64,000 nucleotides of DNA from Shewanella schlegeliana (lineage in GTDB: Bacteria; Pseudomonadota; Gammaproteobacteria; Enterobacterales; Shewanellaceae), in assembly GCF_016765635.1 (NCBI RefSeq), contig NZ_JAESVD010000010.1:1-64000 (forward strand), given 5' to 3'. The translations under genes were made by a program, and so were the position numbers. Numbering within the stretch: the stretch's first letter is position 1; each line of letters begins with the position of its first letter. Of this stretch, positions 51,304 to 59,302 are shown in pieces. The notes under the pieces were generated by a model. The model was given only the letters and a program-made list of their open reading frames with translations, did no database searches and was not told where the DNA came from.

Positions 51304-52677
51304 ATGAAACTCATAGCGCTAGAAGGGATTCATTTTGGCTATGGCTCGAACCAAAGCGAGATCTTGGATGATCTCAATTTGGTTGTTAATTCGGGTGAAT
51401 GCCACTGCATTAACGGTCCAACGGGGTGTGGTAAATCGAGCCTGTTGCACCTACTCGCTGGTGGGCTATCTCGGCCTTATGAGGGGGACGTATACCGGAG
51501 CCCCTCATTGTTGGTCGGTTTAGTCATGCAAGACCCCAATGTACAGATTTTACGTCAAACAGTGGGGGCTGAAATTGCCTTTGCCTTAGAGAACTTAGGT
51601 GTTGATGCCGATCTCATGATTGAAAAGGTGCAGCAGTCACTAAGGCGAGTCGGACTGTATATCAGTCTTGATACCCCGGTAGAGATACTGTCACTAGGGC
51701 AAAAATATCGCTTAATGATGGCGGCACAGTTGGTGTTCAAACCCACCCTGTTACTGCTAGATGAACCTTGGGCACAGCTCGATGACAGTGGCGTACGTGA
51801 ATTGCAGAGTGTCTTAGCGTCCCTGCTTGATGACGGCGTAGCAATTGTCATGGTCGAACATAATCCCAGTGCATTCGCTAGCTTAGTTAATTACCTATGG
51901 CGGTTAGAAGAGGGCGCTTTGAAGGTTGGCTCAGATGAGCTACTGAAAACTGTTGTAGATAAACAAAGCCTTATAAAGATTAAGCGTGAGACTCGTATTC
52001 ATAGTGGAGAGAGCCTAGTTACCATTCAGCCTCTACATTTCCGCTTTATCGAGCAAGAACGCCTATTCGACTGTGTTGAGACCCTGTCTCTGTATAGCGG
52101 CGAGATTGTGGCTCTGGTGGGTGATAACGGTGCAGGTAAGAGTAGCTTACTGAAAACCCTTGCGGGAATTCAGGCTAATATCCCGAGTTTTCCTATCTCG
52201 GTATTGGGTAAGCGGCCGAAATTAGGTATTTATGGCGCAGAGCTAGGTCTGCTAATGCAGCGCCCAAATCGTCAGCTATTTGAGCAAAGCGTGCTGGCTG
52301 AGCTGCAGTTTAGTCTGAAGCGTTTCAAACAACCGCTATCTCGGGCTGAACAGATGCTACAAAAGTTGGAAATGACCCATTTAGCTCATTGCTCACCGCA
52401 TAAGTTGTCCTATGGTCAGCAACATACGATCGCCTTAGCTTCGCTGGTATGTCTGCAACCTAGAGTCTTGCTGCTCGATGATCCCTTTGCCGGATTGGAT
52501 CGACAGCACGTGCACAAGGTGGTGCAATTGCTACAACAGTTGAGTGCTCTTGGCTGTGCGATCTTACTGACCAGTCACCGAGAGCTGCCGTTTTTGGAGG
52601 TGGATCGTTACTGGCTGATTGACTCTGGGCAATTAAGGGATGGCGCCCGCGTGATAGAGCAAGCGAATGTTGGCTAA
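51304..52677 (+). CDS. ECF-type duplicated ABC ATPase
   Basis: This 457-residue protein joins two ABC domains, equivalent to EcfA and EcfA'. First half: Walker A GPTGCGKSSLLH (about 39-50), signature LSLGQKYRLMMA, Walker B LLLLDEPWAQLD. Second half: Walker A GDNGAGKSSLLKT (about 275-287), signature LSYGQQHTIALA, Walker B LLLDDPFAGLD. The signatures are atypical (LSLGQ/LSYGQ rather than LSGGQ), which is common in ECF units. It energises uptake with the T and S components that follow. It starts 17 bases after the receptor. Confidence 0.92.
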   Translation: MKLIALEGIHFGYGSNQSEILDDLNLVVNSGECHCINGPTGCGKSSLLHLLAGGLSRPYEGDVYRSPSLLVGLVMQDPNVQILRQTVGAEIAFALENLGVDADLMIEKVQQSLRRVGLYISLDTPVEILSLGQKYRLMMAAQLVFKPTLLLLDEPWAQLDDSGVRELQSVLASLLDDGVAIVMVEHNPSAFASLVNYLWRLEEGALKVGSDELLKTVVDKQSLIKIKRETRIHSGESLVTIQPLHFRFIEQERLFDCVETLSLYSGEIVALVGDNGAGKSSLLKTLAGIQANIPSFPISVLGKRPKLGIYGAELGLLMQRPNRQLFEQSVLAELQFSLKRFKQPLSRAEQMLQKLEMTHLAHCSPHKLSYGQQHTIALASLVCLQPRVLLLDDPFAGLDRQHVHKVVQLLQQLSALGCAILLTSHRELPFLEVDRYWLIDSGQLRDGARVIEQANVG

Positions 52678-53347
52678 GCACGGCGCACATCGTAGGGCCG
52701 ATAAACATGCTGGCTCACTGTTAAGTGCGACTCAATATTGCGCCTTAGCGCTGTTGCTGAGTCTGGTGTTATCCAGTAGTGCCTTTTTTCTACCGAGCAG
52801 CGCCTTAGGCGCACTGATCGCCATCGACCTGTTATTGGTCATTCATGGTTTATACCTAAAGAACAAAATCACCGCCCTGCTGAAAGTTGGGGCCGCGCAA
52901 TTAGCCCTGACTCTGCCGCTTTACTATCTGTTACACGGTGAAGCTCAGCTGCTTGATGGAGTTATCGTCGTGTTGCGTGTGTTTCTCGCCATGCTACCGG
53001 GGTGGTGGCTGTCGAGTACCCAAAGCCCCGAGCGGCTCGGAGAAGTACTGAGTTGGGGGCTCCCAGCAAAGTGGGCCTTCGTTATCGCAGCATCTATTGG
53101 CTTACTGCCCTATATGCTGCAGGAAACCAAAGAAATATATGCCATTCAGTGCCTGCGTGGAGCCAATATCACGCCTAAGGCGCTGAGAAATCCAAAGAAT
53201 TGGCCAGAACTTGTCTATTGCGTGTTGTTACCCGTGTTGATCCAGCTGCTGAAGCTGTCAAAACAGATGGCAAAGGCAGCCAAGTTACGTCACTTCGGAA
53301 AAGTTAATAAGCCAACCCACTGGCCTTCATCAAGAGAGGATAAATGA
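52667..53347 (+). CDS. ECF transporter transmembrane T component
   Basis: A 226-residue membrane protein with about five helices. The C-terminal cytoplasmic part contains AIQCLRGANITPK (about 161-173), matching the conserved Arg-Gly coupling motif of EcfT/CbiQ proteins that contact the ATPases, then a basic tail. It overlaps the ATPase gene by 11 bases. Confidence 0.87.
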   Translation: MLAKHGAHRRADKHAGSLLSATQYCALALLLSLVLSSSAFFLPSSALGALIAIDLLLVIHGLYLKNKITALLKVGAAQLALTLPLYYLLHGEAQLLDGVIVVLRVFLAMLPGWWLSSTQSPERLGEVLSWGLPAKWAFVIAASIGLLPYMLQETKEIYAIQCLRGANITPKALRNPKNWPELVYCVLLPVLIQLLKLSKQMAKAAKLRHFGKVNKPTHWPSSREDK

Positions 53348-53892
53348 AATCACCATTCGATCTACAAGACGCTCTATTTATAGGGTTTTGCGCTACCTTG
53401 CTGGTAGTTATAAAAAGCATGATGCGTCTCAAGCTTGGCTTGAGTGGTCACTCCATGTTTCTGATGACCTTCTTTTATCTGGTGTGTTACGGCGCGGTTG
53501 GTCGAGTCGGTGCCATCACTGCCTGTGGCTTCTTGGCTGGCCTCGTCGCCATGATGCTCAGTGTCGGTAAGGGGGGGCCACTTATTCTATTGAAGTTTGG
53601 TTTGCCTGCCTTGGCAATGGATATCGCTTTACTGCTGATGGCGGGACTATTTAGCCTACGTTGGCAGTGCATTATTTTAGGCTTGGTGGGCTGTCTTGCT
53701 TGGGCTGCTAAAGGCTGGATTGGTAACTTGCTGGCGGGGATGAGCACTCAGGTGGCATTAGTGCAGTTTGGCATTAGTTTTCTTCAAGGCGGCGTGTTTG
53801 CGATAGCGGCTGCGCTGTTAGTGCCGAGTGTGCTGCAGCGATTACATGCCCATGACTTGCTGCATCGAAGCCAGCTCGATAACGATAAATAG
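53344..53892 (+). CDS. Probable ECF substrate-binding (S) component
   Basis: A 182-residue membrane protein with about five to six helices, starting in an ATGA overlap with the T gene. Its size, its place and the small-residue-rich helices (LAGLVAMMLSVGKGGPLILLKFGLPALAMD) fit S components. It does not match vitamin-type S proteins I know (no clear BioY, ThiT, RibU or CbiM pattern). The substrate is unknown. Confidence 0.7.
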   Translation: MKSPFDLQDALFIGFCATLLVVIKSMMRLKLGLSGHSMFLMTFFYLVCYGAVGRVGAITACGFLAGLVAMMLSVGKGGPLILLKFGLPALAMDIALLLMAGLFSLRWQCIILGLVGCLAWAAKGWIGNLLAGMSTQVALVQFGISFLQGGVFAIAAALLVPSVLQRLHAHDLLHRSQLDNDK

Positions 53893-53935
53893 ATTTGAAT
53901 GCCAAATAGAATAAATAACAGATAAAGGGTAATTG

Positions 53936-54694
53936 ATGAAAGCATGGTTAATATGTATTGATGATACAGATGATATTGGTACTAAGGGAACGGGGGAGAT
54001 CGCCGAGGAGATTGCCGAAAAACTCACCTTATCTCAAGCGGAACTGCTCGACAGCAACTGTCCACGATTCGTGACCCGTCACCAGCTTTTTGTGCATCCC
54101 GACATTCCTTACACCTCCCACAACAGCGCTATGTGCTTTAAGGTTGAAACGGCATTGAGTTTCGATGAGATCAAGGCTATCTGCGTCGCTCATCTTAAGC
54201 AGGAGTCGGCAGCGGCGTCGGATCCGGGGCTCGCCATCTTAGATCTCGACTCCGATTACGATATTAAGCGTCTAATCGCTTTTGGCCAACAGGCCAAAGT
54301 CGAGGTGAAAACTAAGTCTCAGGCCTATGTACTTGCGAAAGAGCTGGCTATCGACCTGAGTGAGCATGGGGGCACGGGGCAAGGGGTCATTGGTGCATTG
54401 GCAGGCTTAGGTTTACGTCTAAGTGGTCAAGATGGCCGGGTAAAAGGGCAATTTAAACTCGTCAAGCGGCAGAGTGAGTCAGACGAAGTGCAGCTGTCTG
54501 TGGCGCAAGTGCTAGCTCTTACAGGTTTACAGGCGGTGATCAGCCTCGATGGCGAGATACTCGCTGACGAACAGCTGCTTAACCTCAGTGGCAAAATAAA
54601 GGCAGTCTATATCCAACACCAGTTTGCGCTATTGGTGAGTCAAGAAGATGGCCGCTGGTTGAATGCGACTAAGCAGCAGTTAAAGCCGTATTAG
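53936..54694 (+). CDS. TiaS-like DDTD-domain protein
   Basis: A 252-residue soluble protein beginning MKAWLICIDDTDDIGTKGTG. The DDTD motif (about 9-12) and HGGTGQGVIGALAGLGLRLSG (about 140-160) recall the nucleotide-binding domain of archaeal TiaS (tRNA-Ile2 agmatinylcytidine synthetase) and methanogenesis marker protein 11. TiaS's Zn-ribbon and OB parts are absent, so tRNA modification is unlikely. AAGGG lies six bases before ATG 53936. It is the fifth gene of the TonB-ECF operon, so an ATP-dependent step on the imported compound is a reasonable guess, not shown. Confidence 0.72.
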   Translation: MKAWLICIDDTDDIGTKGTGEIAEEIAEKLTLSQAELLDSNCPRFVTRHQLFVHPDIPYTSHNSAMCFKVETALSFDEIKAICVAHLKQESAAASDPGLAILDLDSDYDIKRLIAFGQQAKVEVKTKSQAYVLAKELAIDLSEHGGTGQGVIGALAGLGLRLSGQDGRVKGQFKLVKRQSESDEVQLSVAQVLALTGLQAVISLDGEILADEQLLNLSGKIKAVYIQHQFALLVSQEDGRWLNATKQQLKPY

Positions 54695-54725
54695 TTTTTA
54701 CAGGATAAGGGATATAGGAGGGAGT

Positions 54726-54944
54726 ATGCAGCAGTGGTTTACTCAGGTAGATGGTCTATGGCAGTTCAAGTTTGGCGTAGAAGACCATCCCTTCGCTCGT
54801 GAGGCTGCGGCAAGTTGCCAAGTATTTTTAAGTGATGATGAAGACGAACATACGGATAATGTTCTACGCTCTTGTTATAACTGTATGTACCGTCGTTGGC
54901 AGCCGAGCAGCTTCCAGTGTTATAAAAGCCGCGCTAAACCTTAG
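54726..54944 (+). CDS. Small cysteine-rich protein in the ECF operon
   Basis: A 72-residue protein with cysteines at about 31, 50, 53 and 64. The segment SCYNCMYRRWQPSSFQCYK suggests a metal-binding (CxxC plus Cys) or redox site. The N-terminal QVDGLWQFKFGVEDHPFAREAAASC looks folded. AGGAGGG precedes the ATG, one of the best ribosome sites here. It is the last gene of the TonB-ECF operon, 31 bases after the DDTD gene. I do not know a function. Confidence 0.75.
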   Translation: MQQWFTQVDGLWQFKFGVEDHPFAREAAASCQVFLSDDEDEHTDNVLRSCYNCMYRRWQPSSFQCYKSRAKP

Positions 54945-55186
54945 TACTAAGTGCGTTAACCATTTGTGGTTTTTATTGGCGTTTGCAGCTAATTTGTTGT
55001 GCATTAGCGTGCATTAATTAACTTTGTCTATGGTGATTTAACAGCGCTCGGAATAGAATAGCCAACTTCTCACAAAATATAAAAATGGCTCGGTGTAAAC
55101 TGAGTCACTGCATAAAAGCACTGTGAAGAGTACAGTTGAATATTGTCACTGTAATTTAGGCTAGTCATCCGGGGACCTAAGAGATA

Positions 55187-56371
55187 ATGGGTGATTCAAT
55201 TGAATCAAGCAACTTAATAAAAATACCTGTCGCCAAATTGAAGGTGGGTATGTTTGTTGAGGCCATCGACAAAAATAAGAGTCTAGTTAACATCGCTAAT
55301 GCCGGCCAAATTCGTAGCGCTGAGGCGATACTTAGGCTACATAAGAGTAATGTGACTCATGTGTGGGTCAATGGCGAGCGCTCGTTGCCGGAGTTAGGTT
55401 TGGGTAGGGTCGCATCTGCGCCTAAACCTGTGATAAGAAAAGTCAGTATTGAACGTGCCACGACTCAGAAGCAGGCAAAAGAGCTAATTGTCGAGGCTAA
55501 AGATCTCATCCAAAAAGTGCTGTCTGAAACATTTGAAGGTAAGGCCGTAGAGGTTGAGCCGTTCGAGGCGTTGGCTGACAGCATGATTGAGTCAGTTATG
55601 CTCGATGCCGATGCGCTAAAATGTGTTTCCGCTTTACGCTCCAAAGACGCCTACCTACTTGAGCACTCGATCAATGTTGCCTTCTTGCTAGTGACGTTCG
55701 GACGCTATCTGAACTTCGATGCTGACATGCTGCGACAAATCGCTATTGGTGGTATTTTACACGATATCGGTAAGATCAAGGTCGACAGTAAGATTTTGAA
55801 TAAACCCGGTAAGTTAACCCCTGAAGAGTTTGAGCACGTGAAACTACATCAGACTTATGCGGTTGAGATCATGGGCCAAACTAAAGGCCTATCTCAGATC
55901 AGTAAAGATATCAGCTTGATGCACCATGAGAAACTCGATGGTAATGGTTATCCGCTAGGGTTAAAAGGTGAACAGATCCCGATTCATGGCCGTATGAGTT
56001 GTATTGTCGATATCTTCGATGCCCTGACTGCAACCCGTTGTTATAAAGAGGCGATGAGTCCGGCATCGGCATTTAAGATCTTACTGGGCATGACTCCAAC
56101 TCATTTAGATCAAGGACTCGTCTACGAGTTTATCCGCTGTATTGGTGTCTATCCGGTTGGTTCATTAGTGCAGCTGTCCGATGGCCGCATCGGTATTGTC
56201 TGGGAAGCTAAGGGCCGAGATGTGCTGCATCCTAAGGTGAAGTGTTTCTATTCGGTGAAGCATAAATGCTACACCCAGGTGGAGATTGTCGATCTGCTCA
56301 GATCGCCACTGAATATCGAGAAGGGCGTATCGCCAAGTAGCCTAGAGATAGACCCCACGCCTTTTTACTAA
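55187..56371 (+). CDS. HD-GYP c-di-GMP phosphodiesterase
   Basis: A 394-residue protein. It has an N-terminal domain of DUF3391 type (KIPVAKLKVGMFVEAIDKNKSL, about 1-110) and an HD-GYP domain (about 150-340) with HD in GGILHDIGKIKVDSKILNKPGKL, HHEKLDGNGYPLGLKGEQIP carrying the GYP motif, and DIFDALTATRCYKEAMSP. It hydrolyses c-di-GMP, opposing the cyclase at 9411. It has no membrane segment. A terminator follows. Confidence 0.94.
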   Translation: MGDSIESSNLIKIPVAKLKVGMFVEAIDKNKSLVNIANAGQIRSAEAILRLHKSNVTHVWVNGERSLPELGLGRVASAPKPVIRKVSIERATTQKQAKELIVEAKDLIQKVLSETFEGKAVEVEPFEALADSMIESVMLDADALKCVSALRSKDAYLLEHSINVAFLLVTFGRYLNFDADMLRQIAIGGILHDIGKIKVDSKILNKPGKLTPEEFEHVKLHQTYAVEIMGQTKGLSQISKDISLMHHEKLDGNGYPLGLKGEQIPIHGRMSCIVDIFDALTATRCYKEAMSPASAFKILLGMTPTHLDQGLVYEFIRCIGVYPVGSLVQLSDGRIGIVWEAKGRDVLHPKVKCFYSVKHKCYTQVEIVDLLRSPLNIEKGVSPSSLEIDPTPFY

Positions 56372-56390
56372 ATTTGTCTATTGATATAGC

Positions 56391-56419
56391 AAGCGCTGAG
56401 TCTAACTTAGCGCTTTTTT
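56391..56419 (+). terminator. Rho-independent terminator
   Basis: Stem AAGCGCT / AGCGCTT with an 11-base loop and six T. Confidence 0.85.
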
Positions 56420-56427
56420 GTATCGCT

Positions 56428-56560
56428 ATATTCGAGGTAAAGCAAAGAAGTTCTGCGGGGCTGGCTTTATGCTTTTTCTAGCAGGCAACATGTTGGCGTC
56501 CTCGTAGGTACGCAGTACCGTTCTAGAAGCGAACTTGAGAGCGCTCTATATTTAGAGGAA
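56428..56560. repeat. CTAG-family intergenic repeat fragment
   Basis: This shares TTTTTCTAGCAGG, GTTCTAGAAGCGA and AAGCAAAGAAGTTC themes with 29624-29780 and 58981-59248. It contains GGTAC-GCA-GTACC (56507-56519) and CAACATGTTG (56486-56495) hairpins. Confidence 0.75.
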
Positions 56561-56702
56561 TATTTCTCCCATTTATCCTCAAAGCTTGAGCCAGTTCTAT
56601 TTTTGATGAACGGAAGATGTTTTAGCTGAATTATCATTGAATTAATCTTTTTCTCCATAGACTAAGTCAGCACAAGATATTGAGATTGATGGGGAACAAA
56701 TC

Positions 56703-57410
56703 GTGCAACGTAGACAGTTTATAAAAGGGGCTTCGCTGATGTTGGCCGCGGGTGTTATCGCACCAAGGACACAGGCAAAGTCGACAACAGACTCCTCGCC
56801 GTTCCAAGCAGGAAAATATCGAATACTGGCATTGGTATTCGATGATTACGAAACCTTAGATCTGCATGGTCCAGTAGAGATGTTAGGCCATATGCCCAAT
56901 GCGGAGATCAAGCTGGTGGCAGCCAAAGAGATAGTAAAAAGCTACCAAGGGCCGCGTGTGGTCGCCGATTGCCTAACAGCCGATACCTATGAGTGCGATC
57001 TGTTGTTAATTCCAGGTGGGTTAGGGACTCGTACATTAGTGAGCGATACGGCATTGCGCCAATGGCTAATTAAGCAGGTTGCTCGCAGCCAAAACGTGTT
57101 TACCGTCTGTACAGGCACTGCGCTGCTGGCTATGACCTCAGTCCTTAATGGGCGCAAAGCCACCACCAATAAAATGGCTTTCGAGTGGGTGACATCACTG
57201 AACGATAACCCACAATGGCAGCCCAAAGCGCGTTGGGTATACGATGGTAAGTTTTTAACGTCATCTGGGGTGTCAGCAGGTACCGATGCGGCGCTGTTTT
57301 GGGTTAAACACTTGCATGGTGAGCAGGAAGCGAGGCGGATTGAAACTTTAACCGAGTACAGCTGGAATCAAGATGCCAGTAACGATCCCTATGCCGTGGT
57401 TCATAAATAG
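56703..57410 (+). CDS. Exported DJ-1/PfpI-family protein
   Basis: A 235-residue protein with a Tat-like leader (QRRQFIKGASLML, then hydrophobic, cut near AQA at about 25) and a DJ-1/PfpI glutamine-amidotransferase-like domain. The nucleophile Cys is in VFTVCTGTALLA (about 137), the Glu region is in DDYETLDLHGPVEML, and SSGVSAGTDAALF follows. Relatives include isonitrile hydratase and AraC-linked sensors. A Tat signal is unusual for this mostly cytosolic family. The start is GTG with GGGGAA upstream. Confidence 0.85.
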   Translation: MQRRQFIKGASLMLAAGVIAPRTQAKSTTDSSPFQAGKYRILALVFDDYETLDLHGPVEMLGHMPNAEIKLVAAKEIVKSYQGPRVVADCLTADTYECDLLLIPGGLGTRTLVSDTALRQWLIKQVARSQNVFTVCTGTALLAMTSVLNGRKATTNKMAFEWVTSLNDNPQWQPKARWVYDGKFLTSSGVSAGTDAALFWVKHLHGEQEARRIETLTEYSWNQDASNDPYAVVHK

Positions 57411-57565
57411 CCGTCTTTTACTCGTTTGTTGTAAAAGAGTTTTATAAGTAAATCATCTAGCCTTATCCAATTAAGCTATTAATTAGTAATAAAGGATCTT
57501 GGCGGCTTTTAGCTTGAGCACCAATAATAGTGATTCATTTAACTTGCCTAAGAGGGGAGATTACA

Positions 57566-57721
57566 TTGAATAACTGGTTAATATTATTGTGTTGCGCAGT
57601 GTTAATTGCAGCCTCTTTACTGACTAGCGGCCTCACACGTGCCTTAATAGATTTAGGTGCGTTTAGTTGCTTACTTGGCTTATTGGTTTGGCGTCATAGC
57701 ACTCGAGAGTGTAATAGATAG
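57566..57721 (+). CDS. Small two-helix membrane protein (51 aa)
   Basis: A TTG-started 51-residue protein (MNNWLILLCCAVLI...) with two hydrophobic helices (about 4-20 and 25-43) and a basic tail. GAGGGGAG five bases upstream fixes the start and argues it is real. The function is unknown. It lies 155 bases after the DJ-1 gene. Confidence 0.55.
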   Translation: MNNWLILLCCAVLIAASLLTSGLTRALIDLGAFSCLLGLLVWRHSTRECNR

Positions 57722-57804
57722 CGCAATAAAGAGCACAATAGAACACCGCAATAAAAAACAGCGCCTTTAAAGAGCGCTGCTTTTCATCTTCTAATTATCT
57801 TCTT

Positions 57805-58001
57805 AATGCGAGCAAAGCTAGTTAAGCAATAAAATATACGCTAGTGAACTACTACCAATCGCAATCCATAGCAATACTCCTGATTATAAAAAGATGGTTT
57901 AGGGCCGGTTGCTTTCATCTTCTGAATGCGAGCAAAGCTAGTTAAGCAGTAAAATATACGCTAGTGAACTACTACCAATCGCAATCCATAGCAATACTCC
58001 T
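57805..58001. repeat. 120-bp tandem duplication of the YeiH gene 3' end
   Basis: 57805-57881 and 57925-58001 match at 76 of 77 bases (offset 120). The following part of each unit is still alignable but clearly diverged. The outer copy (57805-57924) lies beyond the stop and is non-functional debris. Confidence 0.92.
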
Positions 58002-58876
58002 AAAACAAGTGGTTTAGGACCAGTGGCTTTCATTCTTTGGATGGTGATGCCTGCGCCAATCAAGAACAGACATACAACTAATAAGCGTTTTGACACCTCA
58101 AATATCGCCCCATAGACCACTTCGCCTGCGGGTAACCAGTGGGCTATGGCGATGGCTAAACAGTAGAAGCCGATAAAGTAAGGAATCGCAATCTTATTCT
58201 TATCACCTTTAAATAGCATGGCGCTAATAAGGGCGATAGGAATGATCCACAATGCGCGTGCAAGCTTAATGGTCGTGGCAGTGGTTAAGGCTTCATTACC
58301 GTAAGCCGAGGCTGCGCCAACTACCGACGAGGTGTCGTGGATAGCTATTGCGCTCCAGACACCGAAATCATGCTGACTCATAGACAGTGCATGACCAATG
58401 GCGGGGAACAGGAACAGTGCCACAGAGTTAAGGATAAATACTGTGGCCAATGCGATAGCAGTTTGTTCGCTATTGGCTTTAATCGCAGGTGATACTGCTG
58501 CGATGGCGCTACCGCCACAAATTGCCGTGCCAGAGGCGATAAGGTGGCCAGTTTTATGGTCCATCTTTAGCAATCGAGTCAGGGCAAAGCCTAAAATCAG
58601 AGTGAAAATGATTGAGCCAAGGATCAGTGGCAGGTTCTCTAGACTGATACTTAGGGCGGCATCTAACTGAATGCCAAAACCGAGTCCCACGATTGAGTAG
58701 GCGAGTAGCTTTTTAGTCAAGGCACCAAGGTGTACCTGATTAGGTGCCCAACCTATGCTGGCAAGCGTAAAACCCAAGATCAGTGCGACAGGTGAAGACA
58801 CTATCGGCATAAGGCACAGCATGCCTACTAAGATAAATACAGCTAGATGGATTTTGTTTGGGCTTTCGTTGGTCAT
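57938..58876 (-). CDS. yeiH: YeiH-family putative sulfate exporter
   Basis: A 312-residue inner-membrane protein with about ten helices, of the UPF0324/YeiH family. The signature GTAICGGSAIAAVSPAI (about 115-131) and AIHDTSSVVGAASAYG (about 178-193) are present. The family is annotated as sulfate or thiol-related exporters with little direct proof. No Shine-Dalgarno is visible; the bases before the ATG belong to a 13-bp inverted repeat. The last 20 or so codons lie in the tandemly duplicated segment. Confidence 0.9.
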   Translation of the reverse strand: MTNESPNKIHLAVFILVGMLCLMPIVSSPVALILGFTLASIGWAPNQVHLGALTKKLLAYSIVGLGFGIQLDAALSISLENLPLILGSIIFTLILGFALTRLLKMDHKTGHLIASGTAICGGSAIAAVSPAIKANSEQTAIALATVFILNSVALFLFPAIGHALSMSQHDFGVWSAIAIHDTSSVVGAASAYGNEALTTATTIKLARALWIIPIALISAMLFKGDKNKIAIPYFIGFYCLAIAIAHWLPAGEVVYGAIFEVSKRLLVVCLFLIGAGITIQRMKATGPKPLVLGVLLWIAIGSSSLAYILLLN

Positions 58877-58883
58877 GGGATTA

Positions 58884-58916
58884 ATAATTAACGGCTACTG
58901 GTCAGCCGTTAATTAT
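58884..58916. promoter_or_regulatory. 13-bp perfect inverted repeat before yeiH
   Basis: ATAATTAACGGCT (58884-58896) and AGCCGTTAATTAT (58904-58916) with a seven-base loop, eight bases upstream of the ATG. It could be an operator or an RNA hairpin in the ribosome-binding region. Confidence 0.7.
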
Positions 58917-59256
58917 AGCTGTAGGCTAAATTTTAATAAATTAAATACACTTTACTGTTAGCTTCAGGAAAACTTAATCTTGGTTGTAGGAAAGGCAAAG
59001 AAAGGTTCTAGGGAAAGCTAAGGCGAGGGCGTGACTGCGTCACTTCGAGAAAAGGCAAAGAAAGGTTCTAGGTCCTAGGAAAAGAAAGGTCCTAGGAAAA
59101 GAAAGGTCCTAGGGAAAGCCGAGACGGTAAAGCACAAGCACAAGCAAAGAAGTTCCAGAGCCTGCTTTTGAGGTGCTTTAACGCTTTTCCTAGCAGGTGC
59201 GTAGCACCGACCTCGCAGTGAGCTTGCGAACGTCCTAGGACCTATCTTCTGATAAC
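58917..59256. repeat. CTAG-family intergenic repeat region
   Basis: From 58981 to 59248 the sequence is built of GGTCCTAGG/AAAAGAAA units (three near 59073-59112), a GTGAC-TGC-GTCAC hairpin (59031-59043) also found at 29103, and GGTGC-GTA-GCACC (59196-59208). There is no gene. Confidence 0.8.
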
Positions 59257-59284
59257 AAAAAAGCCGCTTAAAGCGGCTTTTTGT
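59257..59284. terminator. Bidirectional terminator
   Basis: AAAAAGCCGCTT / AAGCGGCTTTTT stem with A and T runs on both sides. On the minus strand it ends dpaL. Confidence 0.88.
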
Positions 59285-59302
59285 TATATAAATTCGAAGA
59301 AT

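Noticed and set aside
56467..56658. 63-residue minus-strand ORF
   Set aside because: Half lies in the CTAG-family repeat and no Shine-Dalgarno precedes the start.
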